Assembly (NCBI RefSeq): GCF_028858725.1
Contig: NC_084767.1
Location: forward strand, 1,787,501 to 1,851,500
DNA: 64,000 nt
Origin: Colius striatus
Lineage: Eukaryota; Chordata; Aves; Coliiformes; Coliidae
Direction of reading: 5' to 3'
Shown: positions 10,801 to 25,800 of the stretch, in pieces
How the letters are laid out: each line of letters begins with the position of its first letter
Position numbering within the stretch: the first letter of the stretch is position 1
Position numbers and translations under genes: made by a program
Notes under the pieces: generated by a model
What the model was told of the DNA's origin: nothing
The model's input: only the letters and a program-made list of their open reading frames with translations
Database searches by the model: none

Positions 10801-13800
10801 CACACACTTCCACAAATAATGGGACTACGATCCTCTATATAGTAAGAGAAGTTGCTTATTTGCAATGGAGAGTAGTTACATGGAAGGTTTCTATCTATTA
10901 AAATGCACATGCTTCTATTTGCTACTAAAAGTGATCTTTAAACACTCTGCCCACAGTACTCCCTCCTAACTGCACCATTAGACCTCAAGTGCACAGAAGT
11001 CCCTTTTCTAGTCCACGCTTGCCACAATCAAAACCATCCTTATTAAGAACCTGTAAGCATACTACCAAGTCTTTAAGGTTTTAAAAGCAAGCCACCAAGC
11101 CCCTGAACTCCTCTATTAATCCTCTATGCAATGCACTGAAATTTAACACACTCCTACAAAGAAACTGCAGTTAGTGAGGGTAAAGTCCATGTGAAGGTTA
11201 ATGGACTTCAAATTGAACTGCACTTTTAGAGAGTGAAGGAACGTGTTTTACAATGAATAATTTTACTTTTAGGCAGCAATTCCCTTTTAGGATTAGGATC
11301 AACAAAGTGCCAAGATAAAATAAGAAATAAGTCTGCCATATGCTGTAGATGAAAGCTCATACAAAGATCATCTAGCTGCCTAGCCTTGGAATTGCACTAC
11401 AAGAGAGATATTTGGATGGGAATGGATTGCACTTGCTTTTAGAGTTAATTATAAATAACTACATTACAAACACAGTTTCTGGAAGACTGATCTGGCAGTT
11501 AATCTTTGTGCTGCTAACATTTATTAGTCCCATGCAACAGCATATTCAGTACGATGCCACAAAGGGTTCCAGGCAGCTCTAAATGTTTTGCGTATTCATC
11601 ACTCAATTCATCTACTACTCTTTATCTGTAGAGCATTAAACAAGCTTATCCTCAGAATTGATTCAAAATAGACATTAATAAAACCAAAACGTGCCTACCT
11701 GTTGAGGTTGGCTGGCTAGTTCCATCAAACAACAAATCAACCAGGTCATTAGACAACTTGTTGCCAGAGGATACAGAAGCCTGAAAAAAGAAATTACACA
11801 AGAGATCTCATCTCATCTTAAGAGCCTGGGGTTTTTTTTTTAAGGATCTTTTTGTGATTTTTTTTTGCTTTGGAGAGATGGCAGATTTCTCTTGGAAGCC
11901 AGCAATCACTGGAACTACGACCAAATGTGACATCAAATACTTGAAAGCTGGTGGCTCGGGATTTATGGTAACTGAAACATTCGATAACTTCTCAGTAAGT
12001 ATGCAAGGTCAGAGAAGCCTTCACACTTTAGGCCAAGATTTTATCTTTGCTTTCCTGAAGGGAGTAAAACATTGTGATGGCTATATTAAAAATGAAAATC
12101 TACATCTTCAAGCAATCCCACAATCAGTTATCATTGAACTGCTCCCCAGCCTTTGAAAAGCACAATTAAATGTTTCTGATAAAATAGTTCACTTGAAGGC
12201 TACATAAAGAAAAATTCTACCCGAAACTAGAAACTGTCTCAGAGGTCAGAAGAAAAGTTTCCAAACCCATGTTTTATGTTCTGTCCTCCTGTCTCACCTT
12301 TGCTGTAGGCTGTGCATTATGAGCAGCAACATTCTGTTCAGGGCTTGCTTTATCTCCCGTATAATGTGCTGCTGCTCCCAAGTCAATGGTTTTTGAAGGA
12401 TTTGCTGTGCGTTTGTGTCTGATGGTAGTTTCTGTAGCTTGTGTAATATGAATGTGTTTCGTTGTCACAGTCTCCTCTTCATCTTTAAACTCAGCTTTGG
12501 GAGATTTACCTCTTCGGGATTTTTCCTCATCACTGTCACTAGAAAAACAAAAGCAAGAGGAAACCATTTTGTGATGGACTTCTCAGACACTTTGGTGGAC
12601 ATCTGCCTTAAGCCATAAGAATTTTGGTTAGTTTGTTGTAGGTTTGCAATAAAAACAATGCTGCTTCTTCCTACATTTGAGAGAGGATATGTTTTACCCA
12701 TACATAATGCATCTTCATAACACAGCACTGCACCTATTGTACAAAAGTCATGAAGAAAAGCAACTTATTTTGTTAAACATTAACTGCAAGTCCACAGCGA
12801 AGGAGAATAGGAAATCAGTGTTTAAATCCAGTACATTTAATTATCTTCTGACAGAAACTCCCCCACACCTTATGTAACACTCAAGCAACAAAAAGTGAAG
12901 TTGGCAGGTCTGCTCAGTAGCTCCAGCAAGAGACAGAAAGCAGTGAAGCAAATACAGGTACTATCTTTTAGGTTTCAAAAACTCCAGTCCTATTTCAATT
13001 CATTTCCCCTTTCAGAGAAACAAGCTTTTACATTCTTTAAAATGTTTGTGGAAAAAGAGCATTTACAGAATTATGCAATATAATGATATTTTGTTCTATC
13101 AGAGAATACACATTTTGGTTCTTTCATATTTGTCACCGTTGTAGGTGAAAACTTTTTAGATGTCACCATGTAATAGTTTAATCTGTTACATCTCCTACTT
13201 TTACATTTAGAGTCTTTCACAAACAAGCCAATTGCCCCCCACCAACAGTCATATTGCCTGTTACCATCAAGATTTGTACATAACAGTGAAAATTGCTGTA
13301 GAGAAAACTTAAATATATTGAACTATATTTTGAAATAGTAATTCCCTTAGCAACACAGATGAAAGTGGAAGGGTTTTATATTTTAATAATGCATTAGCAT
13401 ACTAAAACTGCAAAATTTAAGAAAGGCTGTCCCCTTGTCAATGGGAATATGACAGTAACTGCAATATACTCTGGAGGGTAGCCTTTGTTCTCTGGTAAGA
13501 ATAGTGGGCTTTTTGGAATACATTGCACGTGTCATTTCCTCTATGTGTATTATCTGCTCAGCACTGGGGATGGCTCAATTCATGAACATCAATGACTATT
13601 AAATGCTCACTCCCTCCTTTAACTTTTTATTTTTGAAAGAAAAATATATCACAGCTGTATGTCAACCCAGAGCCTGCTGCATTTGCTTCAGCCAGCCTTA
13701 CACAGACAAGGGAGCTCAGAGGGCAGCACCTAACCTTGGCCTTCCAAGGGACTTCAGCCCTGACTTGCAACAGGCTGACCCTTGCAGCCCTGGATTTCTG

Positions 13801-16800
13801 CAGGCAGCCCACCTACATGCACAAACACATCAGAGGGGACCACTAACCACATTTTCATTTCTGCCATCAGGATTTTAGCATGAGCCCCCAGAGAAGACTG
13901 ATCTGCATGTTAGCATGGCATATACATGCTACATGCATCCTGAAGGCCTCGGAGGAGCGGGGTTGGATGATATGTGTTGAAAGTATCCAACACCAGGGCA
14001 ATCACAACTGAGGCTCAGTCTCAAAAACTGCTGCAGTGTATTTCTTGCCATCACCACACAATCTGCCTAGTCCGTATACACATTCTGTTGGGTGACGAAG
14101 TGCTTGTAAACCATTAAAATGTGGTCAATGGAGATCTTGCTACAGAACGGGTAGAGATGAATCTTACCAATGTAATAACGAAAAAAACAGGGAGTCTTTG
14201 GTCATCTACAGCAAAACAAATGTCTAAAAGCTTCTGAGAAAAGAAATTAAACATATATGCCAGAAAGCAGGACCAATATTACAATACCCAATTTTCTATG
14301 ACAACCTGTACTGCTTCCAAACTGTCTCAAGAGATGTTTTTTCTTTAATGGTCACATTAACAAAAAAAAAAGAAATACTACACATTAATGTTCCCTCTAA
14401 GTGTGTTTACTGTGCTCAGAACAGTAAAACTGAAGTGCTTTGTCTAAGAACTGCACTTAAAAATAGAACTGAACTTAAAAATTATTGCCAGCATTGTACA
14501 AAATAATTAAAAAAAGGCTTCTGCAAAGGAAGTACATGCTTGCACCTTCTAGAAATCACATATGGATACAAGCTCCTGTCTTTTGCCTTAAGATTTCTGT
14601 GGTGTGGAGTTGTTTGGATTTTTTTTGAACATTCTTTCAGGCAACAAAAATAGTTTACTTATATTAAAGCAATCTGATGTGATACAAAAGAGTAATCCTT
14701 TACATGGAAGCTTCCTTTAAACAGAACTGTTGCATCCTTTTGTAGGTGCATTGTAACTTTGGCTTTCTTCCTATTCTGTTACCTGCATCAACCTTTCTGA
14801 ATACTGGAGAAACAAGGATTGGCAGTTTTCATAACTGTTATGAAAAAGGTGTACTGTATCAGAACAGTCTCTGTTATCTGCAAGTAATTTAGAACAGATA
14901 AACAGAGTTTCAGCATACAAGGCCAGACTCAGGGCAGTCACTGGTCTATTCGAATAAGACCTAACAAGCGCTAACAGGAGAGGAACGGAGGGTTTCCCAC
15001 CCCACAGGGTACTGTTTCTGGTCTTCTCTACTTTCAAGGGGAAAAAAAAAAAGAATCCAGTTGCCCCACAGCAGTAGTAACATTTTTCTCCCAATAAATA
15101 AACACAGACTAGGTCTCTCCAGAATTAGCTGTGTGAACTGCAGCTTCACAGAAATCTACTGTGAACTCAAGACAGCTATGACACAGGATCAGTTCTTAGT
15201 TACTCCAAGCATTTATTTTTCCCCCTCTACACAAACAACCAGCTTTGCATGTACACTCAGAAATACAAACGTCTGGCCAAGTTCTGTGGGTGTGTATATT
15301 GGAAGTAAAGACTGTGTCATTCAAATTCCGTTCACCACTACGAAGATATGTAAGTCCCATTTATTATTTGTCCTTCAAAACCCTTCTTAGCCCTACAGTA
15401 CTAAAGTAATGCTGACTTATAAAACTATTAAGATAGAAACAATAGAAAATACAATGGCAGATTTGCCAGTTGAGCAAATATCCCCATTTAGTCACTTCTC
15501 CAAGGGAAATGGCAACTTAATTCAATGTTGTTATACAGCAGCAGGCTACAAATAAACTACGAAATTTTTGGAGTCTTCTTTTGTGTTTTTAGGGAAAAAA
15601 TTGCTGAAGTGTGAAAACACAGAAATGCATGGATGTCATAAAGCATTTACAAGAGAATGTTATGTTGTTGTGAGCTCAAGTCACATGATAATTAAAATTT
15701 CATGTTTCAGCTTCATTATTTAACTTCATGCAAGATACAGTATTCTGTTAATACAACATGAATTATGAGGTTTGTATTTACATTATCTTTAAGTGTAAAT
15801 AGACAGACATCCTGTGACCTTGAGTTCAACCTTCTTAGATCCTTTGATGCCTCCTTTAGAGAGAAACCCCTTCATTTCAATGCTCTGATAAAAATACCTT
15901 CCATGTTGTCCCATCACTGCACCAAGAGAAGCCAAAAAGAAATTTCAAGCTGATAGCCAAAGCAATGTTAGAGAAGCCATACTGCTTGTCCCCCCAAAAT
16001 ACTCCTTTCATTTCAAGTTCTGAGTCTATTACTGTTACAAATTCCAAGACAAATACTGCACCTGACATTTACCAGAAAATGGAATAAAAAGAAAAAAGAA
16101 GGGACAAGGGTTACAAGGGAAAAACAAAAGTGAAAGCCAAAATATTAGGCAGAGAAAAAAAGATCAGTGTAACTTGGAGTAGAGATGTACACTGGAGAAG
16201 TTTTCAAAATAAGCTGCTTGTTATAAAGATCAGATTACAGAAAGGACTGTCTAAAACACTGAAAGGTGCAAGACACTATACCAGCACAAGTTAAGAGATC
16301 AGGAGCCATTCAGAAATAAAGCAAAGAAAATAAGATGAAATGTTTTGTGCACATGCTCTACATGGAGTGTGGATAGTGAGATTTACAGTCATCATGTGAC
16401 AGGTTGCTTTTGAGAGGTAAGCACAGAAAAGCACACAGCACTACACCATTGTTAAATTTGAAATTGCTTACTTTTCTTCTGATCCCTTCTCTTTGTAGTC
16501 TATTGATAGTAAGTTCTAAGAGGGAACCCTGATGTGTGCAAAGAATACCAGTTTTATGATTTATTAATGCCTTAGCAAGACCACACTGTCTTTTTCCTCA
16601 CAAATGCTACCATTATAATTAGTGTTGTTTCCATGCAAAATTGCTTGAGTTTTGTAATATATACACCTGCATTTTTAGACATATACAGACACAAAAATGT
16701 GTGACACTGTATGGAGATATTCCTGTAAAAAATATTAATCAAATCTCAGTGCAAATTTGAATTTTGTTTCCCAAAAGGGAATTATTTCAATGTACTTGAG

Positions 16801-19800
16801 CACTTTCTCTACAGCCATTTCAGAATCTGTTAAGTAGGAATTTGATCTCCTGATAATAAAATTCAGTGCACCTGTTGAAGTGTGATGTACACAAAGTTCT
16901 TTTGCTCTTCTTTGCCTGTATAGTTTTCTTCCTTACGGAAAATAAAAGATTTAATGGCCAGAAGTAAAATATAACAAGTTTTTTTTGAGAAGGTTCAACT
17001 GAAATTGACACAGACCTGCAGTCGGCTCTTCCTGAGATAAGCTCAGGGAAGAGGCACTGTGCCAAGGTAAGTCTAATCAATTTTACATCTCTCTCCTTTC
17101 ACACTTCGGCATTAAACGGCAGTCTCCAGTATACAGGTACAAGACCACTGAGTTGCTGAGACACGGAAAAGCTTAGGAAATTTTAGCCAAATTCCCTGCT
17201 TTACCAGCACCTAAGGCAGGAGCACTAATGGAAGGGAGCCAAGAGCAGTTAACTACTGACAGAGCAACATTATCCCCCAAATAAAAGATGCATAAGAAGG
17301 CCAGGAAGCAGGTATTGAACCCAAACATGCTTCCACACAGACAAAAGTAATGACAGAGTATTGTACCTATAATCAGCAATGTCAAAGACCTTTATAATAG
17401 CAATTTCCCCCACTAAATTCATGTTAAAATAACTCTAGTACCTGCACCTTTCTGGAGAGTCTTCTCTATCTTTCCTTCGGAACTTGCTGATGGTATCGTC
17501 AATCGTGCTTCCAATTTTGTCGCTCAGCTCGCCTAACTTGTCACTGAATGGAAAAGCTGGCTTTTTGTCCCATTCTTCATCCCATTTTGACTTGGGCTCA
17601 GGATCGTATCTTTCACCTGTGTAGGGCATTAAGATAAGAAATACTAAAGATAACAGGAAAAAAAAAAGCCTGTGGTTTTTCTGGAATCACTTCCAAGACC
17701 CCCTTCCCTACATACATAAACCTTAGAAGTTTTCAAAGCAAACTGAAAGCTCCCACAGTGCTGGATCAACGCTATTACAGCAAGGCACAGCATGTCATGC
17801 CAATCATTAAGTGGCAGGAATGCAGATTCAAGGAGTGTTGTTTATGACAATGAACAACGACACAGCCTTAATGCACTACACAGCACTGTAGATCAGGATA
17901 CTGCTGGGCTCTGCCCGAGGCACTATCAACTCTGGCTGCAAGTAGAATCAGAAATGAGATGGGCCGGTCACTCAATGCATACTCTACTCTTGACCAAGCT
18001 GTGTGCTCACAGGTAGATCAGTGGGGTTTTTTTATATATGGACATTCATGAACACAGAACCACCAAAACAGTACCAAAATACTGGAATTGTGTAATGGAT
18101 GGTAACTTTGTGCCTTCTTTTCCACACTCACTGATTAAAAACAACTTTTACAGAAATGGAGATATTAAAGTAATTAATCTTCTCAGCAGCCACAGAGTAC
18201 CCTCATCATCTTTACTGAACACTTATCAAGAAATCAACAGGTTTTTTTTCTACTCAAGTGTTCAAGACCCCCATACTGACACCTCAGCTTACAAACAGCT
18301 GACAGTTTAACTGGAAACAAATACATTTGCTGTATTATCTCGTGAAAAAGTTTAAAAAACTTAAGCCTGGGTTTATTTATACACACCCAGCCAATCTGAG
18401 TTCTAATTAAAGGAAAAAACATTTCTATTTCAACAAAGACTTCACTATCAGAATCACAGGACATTTTACTAACTTGTATAGTGATCTTATATCAGTCCTC
18501 CTGCTGAAAACATAGGTATGTAAAACAACCCAATGTATCTCAGTTTCTAGACAACACTTAGACAAATACTTTATCTTTTGATGCTATTACAAACATGAAA
18601 CAAAGCCTTTTTTTTACTATTCAAAAATTTGAAACAAATTTTTTTACTTGAGGAAAACTAATTAGCAGAAAGGAAAAAGAGTGAATTACACTGTAGCTCA
18701 GACAATACTCAAATGTATTCAATTAAGCCACTTTCAATAAAAAGAAAATGACGATTCCAGTACTACAGGGTGCAAAATTTGTGTTACGTCTATCCAACAA
18801 CATAATGAACCAGTGGGTGTGTTTTCTTATTGGAGAGATAAATGCAAGTCTCCTTTATGGATCTAGACAAATATCATTGGAGGGACAAACTTTTTCAGGG
18901 AAGAGAAGCTGTTATAAATCAGTGAGATACTTGGTGAGACCTTTATCTATTTAGAAATTGCTGAGAATTGTAATACTGTTAAGTTCTGCAAGAGAATAAA
19001 ATGGCTTTATTTCAGGCTTTCAAGTATTTTAATGTAGATTCCACTAGGTTTCCTTGGGCAGTAGGAATTTTAAAACATCACCTTCCCCCATGCCACTCCC
19101 CCCAAACTCCGAGAGCCTGGTATTTTCAGGACAAAAAGAACTACAGAAAAACTCTGAAAACACAAGCATTTTATGTTTAAATAACTAGAATCTTTTAGGC
19201 TAGACATCTGACGTAAGAAAAAGTTTGGTTTGTGCTGCTAGAAAAACTTTATTTTAAACTTTACTCAACAAATGAAGGGATAATTAAAAATCCTTTACCA
19301 TAAAAATTACATACAAGACAAATGAGACAGTCTGTTAAGGAAATCTGAATGATAACAAAAGAGCATATGTAGAAAGATTTCTACCCAGCATTCAGGGATA
19401 GATCACGACTCTGCACAGAGCAAGTCAAAAGACAAGCTCAGTGAAAGAGCAGGGGGATATGTACTTAAAGTACAAATGCAGTGACTCATAAGTACTTCCT
19501 AAAAAGAGAATCTCAAGCAGGTAGCAAAAGCCTAAACGGATATAATAAAACAAGACATATCCTGCCACAGAGAGACACATTTTCAACTGCTCTGCCTATG
19601 AGGAAAAGGAAGAAAAGAGGACTCTGGAGAAGTAACCTGTCACAACCAGAAGAGAGCAAACCTAAACAGACAGAGCACCAGAAAGGGACAGGTGAAGTTT
19701 ACGTCCTGCACATTTACTACTTAGATCTTATACCAAACCTTTCTCTCAAAGAAGTCACTGACTCACTCCAGCAAACCAGAGCCTTGTGCCATTGTGACTT

Positions 19801-22800
19801 TGGGTGTCATCCCTTTCAATCCTTGGCTGCTTTTCTCAGGCTAAGGAAAACACAGATAAACATCGCAAGATTGACAGCTGGATCACGGGTGACATGCTGG
19901 GATACATCAGACATTAAAAGCCAGCTCAGCCTCAGATCCCTGCTATACCTTATGGCAGGGACTGGGGAGCAAGGAGGAAGCTGCACATTCGGACTTGAGA
20001 GGCAAAACACAGTACAGGTTCTGTGCTTTTATCTAACCAAGGCTGTCGAGTCCTCTCTAAACAAAGACAAGCTGATGGCATCACATCCTCTAAGGCCAAG
20101 ATCTTACAAACAAATTGTGCTGAAGACAGAATTAGTCTGAAGGAACTCATTGCTCATACGAGGAACAGCAGTCACCTGAGCAAGACGGGCAAATTTATCT
20201 CCAGAAGCAAGGGTACATCACTACCTGTCAAGAGCATTCAGATGTCTCAGTTTTTGGTTTATTTTGTGGGGCCTTTTTTTTTGGTTTGTGTGTATGCTTT
20301 AAAATAAAGGACCTTAGTAACATAGGTCCTATTGAAAGTATCAGACCCAAGGTGGATATAAGACTGGCACCTTAAGTAGTAATAGCTGAGATTTGTAATA
20401 GCCCAATTCTTTAATTTTCAGAATGTTTAGTTTTGAAAATCTGATGGCAAGTTTTCTCATCTTTTTTTTATGAGGGAGCAAATGACCATTCACATATATC
20501 TCTCATTTACAGTATACATATTCTAAATATAACATTTTTATTTTCAACTGAAAGCTCAGAACTTCCTTTCTGGTGTTAACTATGACCTCTACCCTGGCAA
20601 CTACAATCCCTTCGGCTTTAAAGATGATCACTGTCGCATCAAGATTCCAGCCAGCACACAGGTCTGCTGTGCTGTGCAACCAACAGCAAGCTGCAACCTT
20701 AGTATGTCTACACAAAGTAAATTTGGTATTACTTCTGGAAGCCCTCCTTCAAAAAGCACAGGGGACCTATAGTACTAGGCAAACAGGAACTTAAAAACAC
20801 ACAAACTGAGACATTAACAACTCTATTGGCAAACTTCCAAAATAAACTCTCTAACAAAGTACTTAACGCATACATTTAGTCAGATCTGACAAGACAGCAG
20901 AATCCACATCGATAATCCACAAATATCTTTCAGGTGTCCAAAAAGTATTACTTGGAAATCAAAAAGTCTAAAATGACATTTAACAAATACATTATTTCAC
21001 CCAAAGAGTATTACTGCTCTAAAAGCCCAAACCCAGATTGGTTCTAAAGAAGGATGGCAGGAGTAGGTGAAGCCATTCTTGTGCCATGATGGGTAGAAAG
21101 TATCTTATTTTTAATGTAAAAACTAAGAAATTCTGACTTACAAGAGCATTAATCTATCTGCTTCTGCTACAGCAGCATTCACTTCACTATGAGACTGCCT
21201 ATGGATAAGATAAACACAAGAGAGCTAAGTTTTGGCTAAACAAATGCACTGTTATTTGTAAAAGTTTCTCATTAGCTACTATCCAAAAAAATATGAACCT
21301 AAGAGACTTTTAAAGTGATTCATTTTAATTTGTATGTGGGGTAAAATGTGCAAGTTTTTCTTTTAATGATAGAACTGACAAAAATTAAAGAACTACAAAG
21401 GAAGAGCATCCTATAATTTATCTGTGTTATCTAAGCCAAGTTAGAAGCCAAGATGGTCGAGGATTGCCCAAGAACACCTAGTACTTACTGTATCTGAACC
21501 CTCCAACACTGTCCGAGGAAACTCCAATGTATTTATCTTTGTTCTTCTTTGCTTTCTTCCTCTCTTCCCGAAGTCGATCATCATCTTGAGCAAATTCAAC
21601 CATTTCTTTTACCTTCTGGCGTATGTTTATACCTTGGTCTTTGCCATTTTCATCTGTACAGGTAATGCAGGATACAGACAGAAAATGGATGCAGGAGGGG
21701 AAAAAAAAAGGAAGAAATAGATCAGAAGCAGCAATACTGAGCATCAAATTGGTAAGAAACTTTTACTCATGAACACAGCAGTCAGAAAGATCTTATGGCT
21801 ACTAAGGTCCACTGCATCTGTTTAAAAGGGACCAAATGTTTTGACTCAACATAAATTCACCCTTAGATAATCCATAGTTTTCACTGACTGGTGTATTTAG
21901 AAACATCTAACAGCTGCTGAAACATTGAAAAGATTGACAAAGACTGAGACAGAAATTATATTCTCCACTTGGAGAATTGTAACCCTTCAAAATACAACCC
22001 TTTTTCCTCAGTTTAACAACAGTGTTTGCAAGTTGAATTGCAAGAACTCAGTCTTATGGCAAAACTGAATTTCTCAAAAATTGTTTTCAGTTGGCATGTA
22101 CTACAAGCTAAATGTGCTTCTTTCCCAGCCTTTTTCACATTCAAAACACACACTGGCCTTGCTGCCTTTGCACTGTAAATATTATTTGGTGGGAGGAAAA
22201 AACCCCAGCTTCAAACAGATGTGTGTGTTTTGGAGCTCTAACCTTTTCTTCCCATATGATTAAAGCTATTCCTTTACGGACACCACAGGGGACCAGTCTC
22301 TAGTGCATATTTTAATATAAACCCGAACACTCATGTTGTGTTGGTTCTGTTGTTATTAGCCAGTCTTTTCTGCAAGTTCTTGTCTTCACTAATTAATACT
22401 CTAGGGTCCCACGTCTTGGATTTTGCACTCTTCACACAACTGGCAACAGTCATATTCTAATTAGACTGGGGAAGCTTCTAAGCTGGTTCAGGTGACTGAC
22501 AACTCCAACTACTGTTTTAATTTGCTTATAAGATTTTTCTATTGCTCACCTACAAAGTGGTAATTTTCCAGGGATCGCAAATCATAAATGTGTTCTCTGG
22601 CACTTGTAACAACACGCTCTGATCCATTCCTTATGAGGTAAGCTAGGAGCAGCAAAGACTATAAAAATACAAAGCACCGTATGATTGCATGAACAAAAGC
22701 TCTATCTTTTTTTTTTTGTGTGAAAAAAACAGAAAGCAACAGCAAACCAAACCTCCTCCTCTCTCCAAATTAGTTAAGCAATAAGACTTTCCCCCCTTTA

Positions 22801-25800
22801 AATAAATAGTTATTCTACGGGTTCACGCAGAAAACCCACAACATATTCCCCACATGCACCTTTTGCTCTTTAGAATATTAAGATTGCATTTGTCATTACT
22901 AAATCACAAGTAGTTACCTTCATCAGCTACTGCTCATTTGAAAAGGCAGCAGTAGCAGTTTAAGAAAAAAGGTAACCTTGCCAAATAAAAGATTTTCTTT
23001 TGTCTCTTTTGTTTACAGTTTTCCAATGGTTTCACTGAAAAGTAACTCCTACACAAATTTAAGAAGCCTTCTGCAGGATGCAGTGGATGTACAAAACTGC
23101 ATTTCAGGACAATTTTAAGCAAGTGACAAAGCAAATGAAGTTTAACTAGAAGTGAATTGTATTTTTTTTAATGATGAGGATCTTTTTCTAGAGAAAAAAG
23201 GAAATGAACTTTTTCCAAAGTAGCGCCTTTACCAGCTAAAACTATCATTATATTCCAACCTATCTAAACCTGATAAGCAATTCCAGGCAGTCTTTATAAC
23301 ATTAAGTAGCTATGTGTGATAGCATTAAATATTAATTTATATTGTACTTCAGGGAAAACAATTACTATGAATACAAAACATCAAGCACCTGTAAGAAGCA
23401 CAAACCATGCTTTAGAATTAATTCTGTCTTGTTATAATCCTGCTATCAAGAAAAACAAAATATAAGCTAGTCTAATACATCAATTTTAAAAATTAGGTTA
23501 TATTTGCATAATTCAGTGAACACTGAACATCACTTTAAGTGCAGAATGATACAATCTTAAGGAAGAAGTTTCTGTACCCTGCTAATTAGTCAAAGACAAG
23601 AAAAATGCAAATGATGCAGCTCTTTTCCCAAAACTCAAGTAGGACATAAAAAGCTTCATATGACAAGATGTGCAAGAGAACTTAGTCCACTCAAAGCTTT
23701 ACTACAATTTTTAGGGAATTATGAATTGGCAGAAAATTGATTAGTTTCCATTTTATTTCAGGTACTCTTGAATTCCTTCAAAAGCATTTTCCTGATTGCA
23801 CAGTAACTTATCATCTTCTTCTCACAGAGCACCGTAACAACTCCTTTGGGTAGATTTAAGATGTGAACACTACTTCAATACCTGAATATCAGCACAACGT
23901 AATTGCTCTATTATGCTCGTTAAGTAGCATCCTAGGCACACTTCCAAATCCAGAAATTTTGTAGGTTTCATATACAGCATTTGAAACACATCTTTGACTC
24001 CAGAATTGTTAAGCATACAGTTAGGAAAGAAATAATGGGTTGCTAGTGTACTGTGTGATATAACAGTATCCAAACAAGACCTCACGTCAGAACATTATAC
24101 TAGCAACACGCATCATGTCCTTTGTAGAGCAACAAAGTCTTGAATGCTTCCAGGTCATACATACACACCTTATAAACTCTTCTCCAGTTCTTTTTATTGT
24201 CTTTCAGCATTCGAGTCCAAAGCATGTTCATAAGTTCAGGAAACTGTTCATACATAAACGTAGCCCTAAAGATTAAACAACAGGAGTAAAGAGATGTTAA
24301 GTCTCCATGGTGTGCCACGCTAGCTTGTTAAGACTCAGGGCTGACAGTAGATGGCAGGCGTGATCTAAGCCCACTCGCATTTTATGACATTACAGGGGAA
24401 AAAGCTATCCCCGGATCTTTCATCATTTAAACTGCTTTACATTCCAGGACTACAAAAGCAAAAAAAAAGTAATTCTAAAAATCTCAGGCAGTAAAAGAAC
24501 CTTCACTAATTCATAACAAAAATAATGTTTAACATGAGTGCCCTAATAACCACTGCAACTAGTCAAGCACACAACTTTCACATTCATTTTAACAGAAAAA
24601 AAGTTGAAGGAAAATTTAACGTGTTTTGCTCCGTTTGGAAAAAAGTCACAAGAAAGCAGTTTGAAAATAAACACTTTGAAAGTCAGACACATTGAAAGAA
24701 TTATGAAGCTACATAAATAAAAATCAAGAATTAAAACACTGATTTTTTGGTCAGCTTTCAGTCCATTCTAAGATTGTGCATTACAAAAATAAGACTTGAT
24801 TTACACCAACTTCTCAACATTATCAGTCAGCATACTACAGACTTGATTTAGCAGCAAATTTCTCATTCCTGTATAAAATGTATCTTTCTTTTCTTCATCA
24901 CTGAGCCAAATTATCACTTACTTGGCAATCTCTCCCATGAGTTGCCCTGAAGGTCCCCATGGATCATCATTGGTTGCTTCTCGAACCTTAGATTCTATTT
25001 CTGAATAATTCATAACCACATTGGTGCTGCAAAGGAAAAAAAAATTAACACACATGAAGATTAGAATCAAAACTGAGAAGCACATGAAAACTTAATAATG
25101 ACACTAGTGCGCATCTCAATAAGATACCTCTACAGGGTGGGAAAGAAAACATCTTTAGTGCAGAAGTTACCCTGAGGACACTATACAACACATTTAAGTT
25201 ATCTTTAAGAAGGTTTTACTATCCTGTTAGTCTTCAAGAATATAGACGAGAAACTAGGGATTACATTACAGTTGGATTCAGCCCAGTAAAAATGGCTTTT
25301 GTTCACACTGAAATCCAAACCGAACTGCTAGAGTAAAAGCTGAGAGCTTTCCCAACTAGAAACGGTTTGCCTACAGGTTTGTATGGTCTACAAGTATTTG
25401 TAAGAGGCTTTTTAACTCAATCAGAAGCAGATTGTTTGAGTGCTAGAAAAACTCAAGAATACCAATAGCAGGTGTTCATAAAAATAAAAGAAGTTTTAAA
25501 AAACCCCATTAAAAAACACAGAGACTGAAGGGAGATAAGATTCACTAGAAAGTGTGTTTCCTAGCACGAATTTATTTAATTAGGGGAAAACAGCAAAAGA
25601 AGAAAAGCCACAGAACATTTTGTATTAAGGTTAAAGCAATGCTGTCTCTACAAGACTTCATGGAAAACCATAACTTGAAAAAGGAAGCAATTTTTCCTTA
25701 TCTTAAAATAGTCAACATGTGCTGTTTGGTTTTGTTTTTTTTTTTTTCAAACTAACCTCTCAGACTAGTAACCTTCAACTACATGCCCAGCAACCTCCTT

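Noticed and set aside
13940..14010. Possible CR1 tip (GGGGTTGGATGATATG and following)
   Set aside because: Only a short resemblance to GGGGTTGGACTAGATGATC, with no flanking CR1 sequence or tail.
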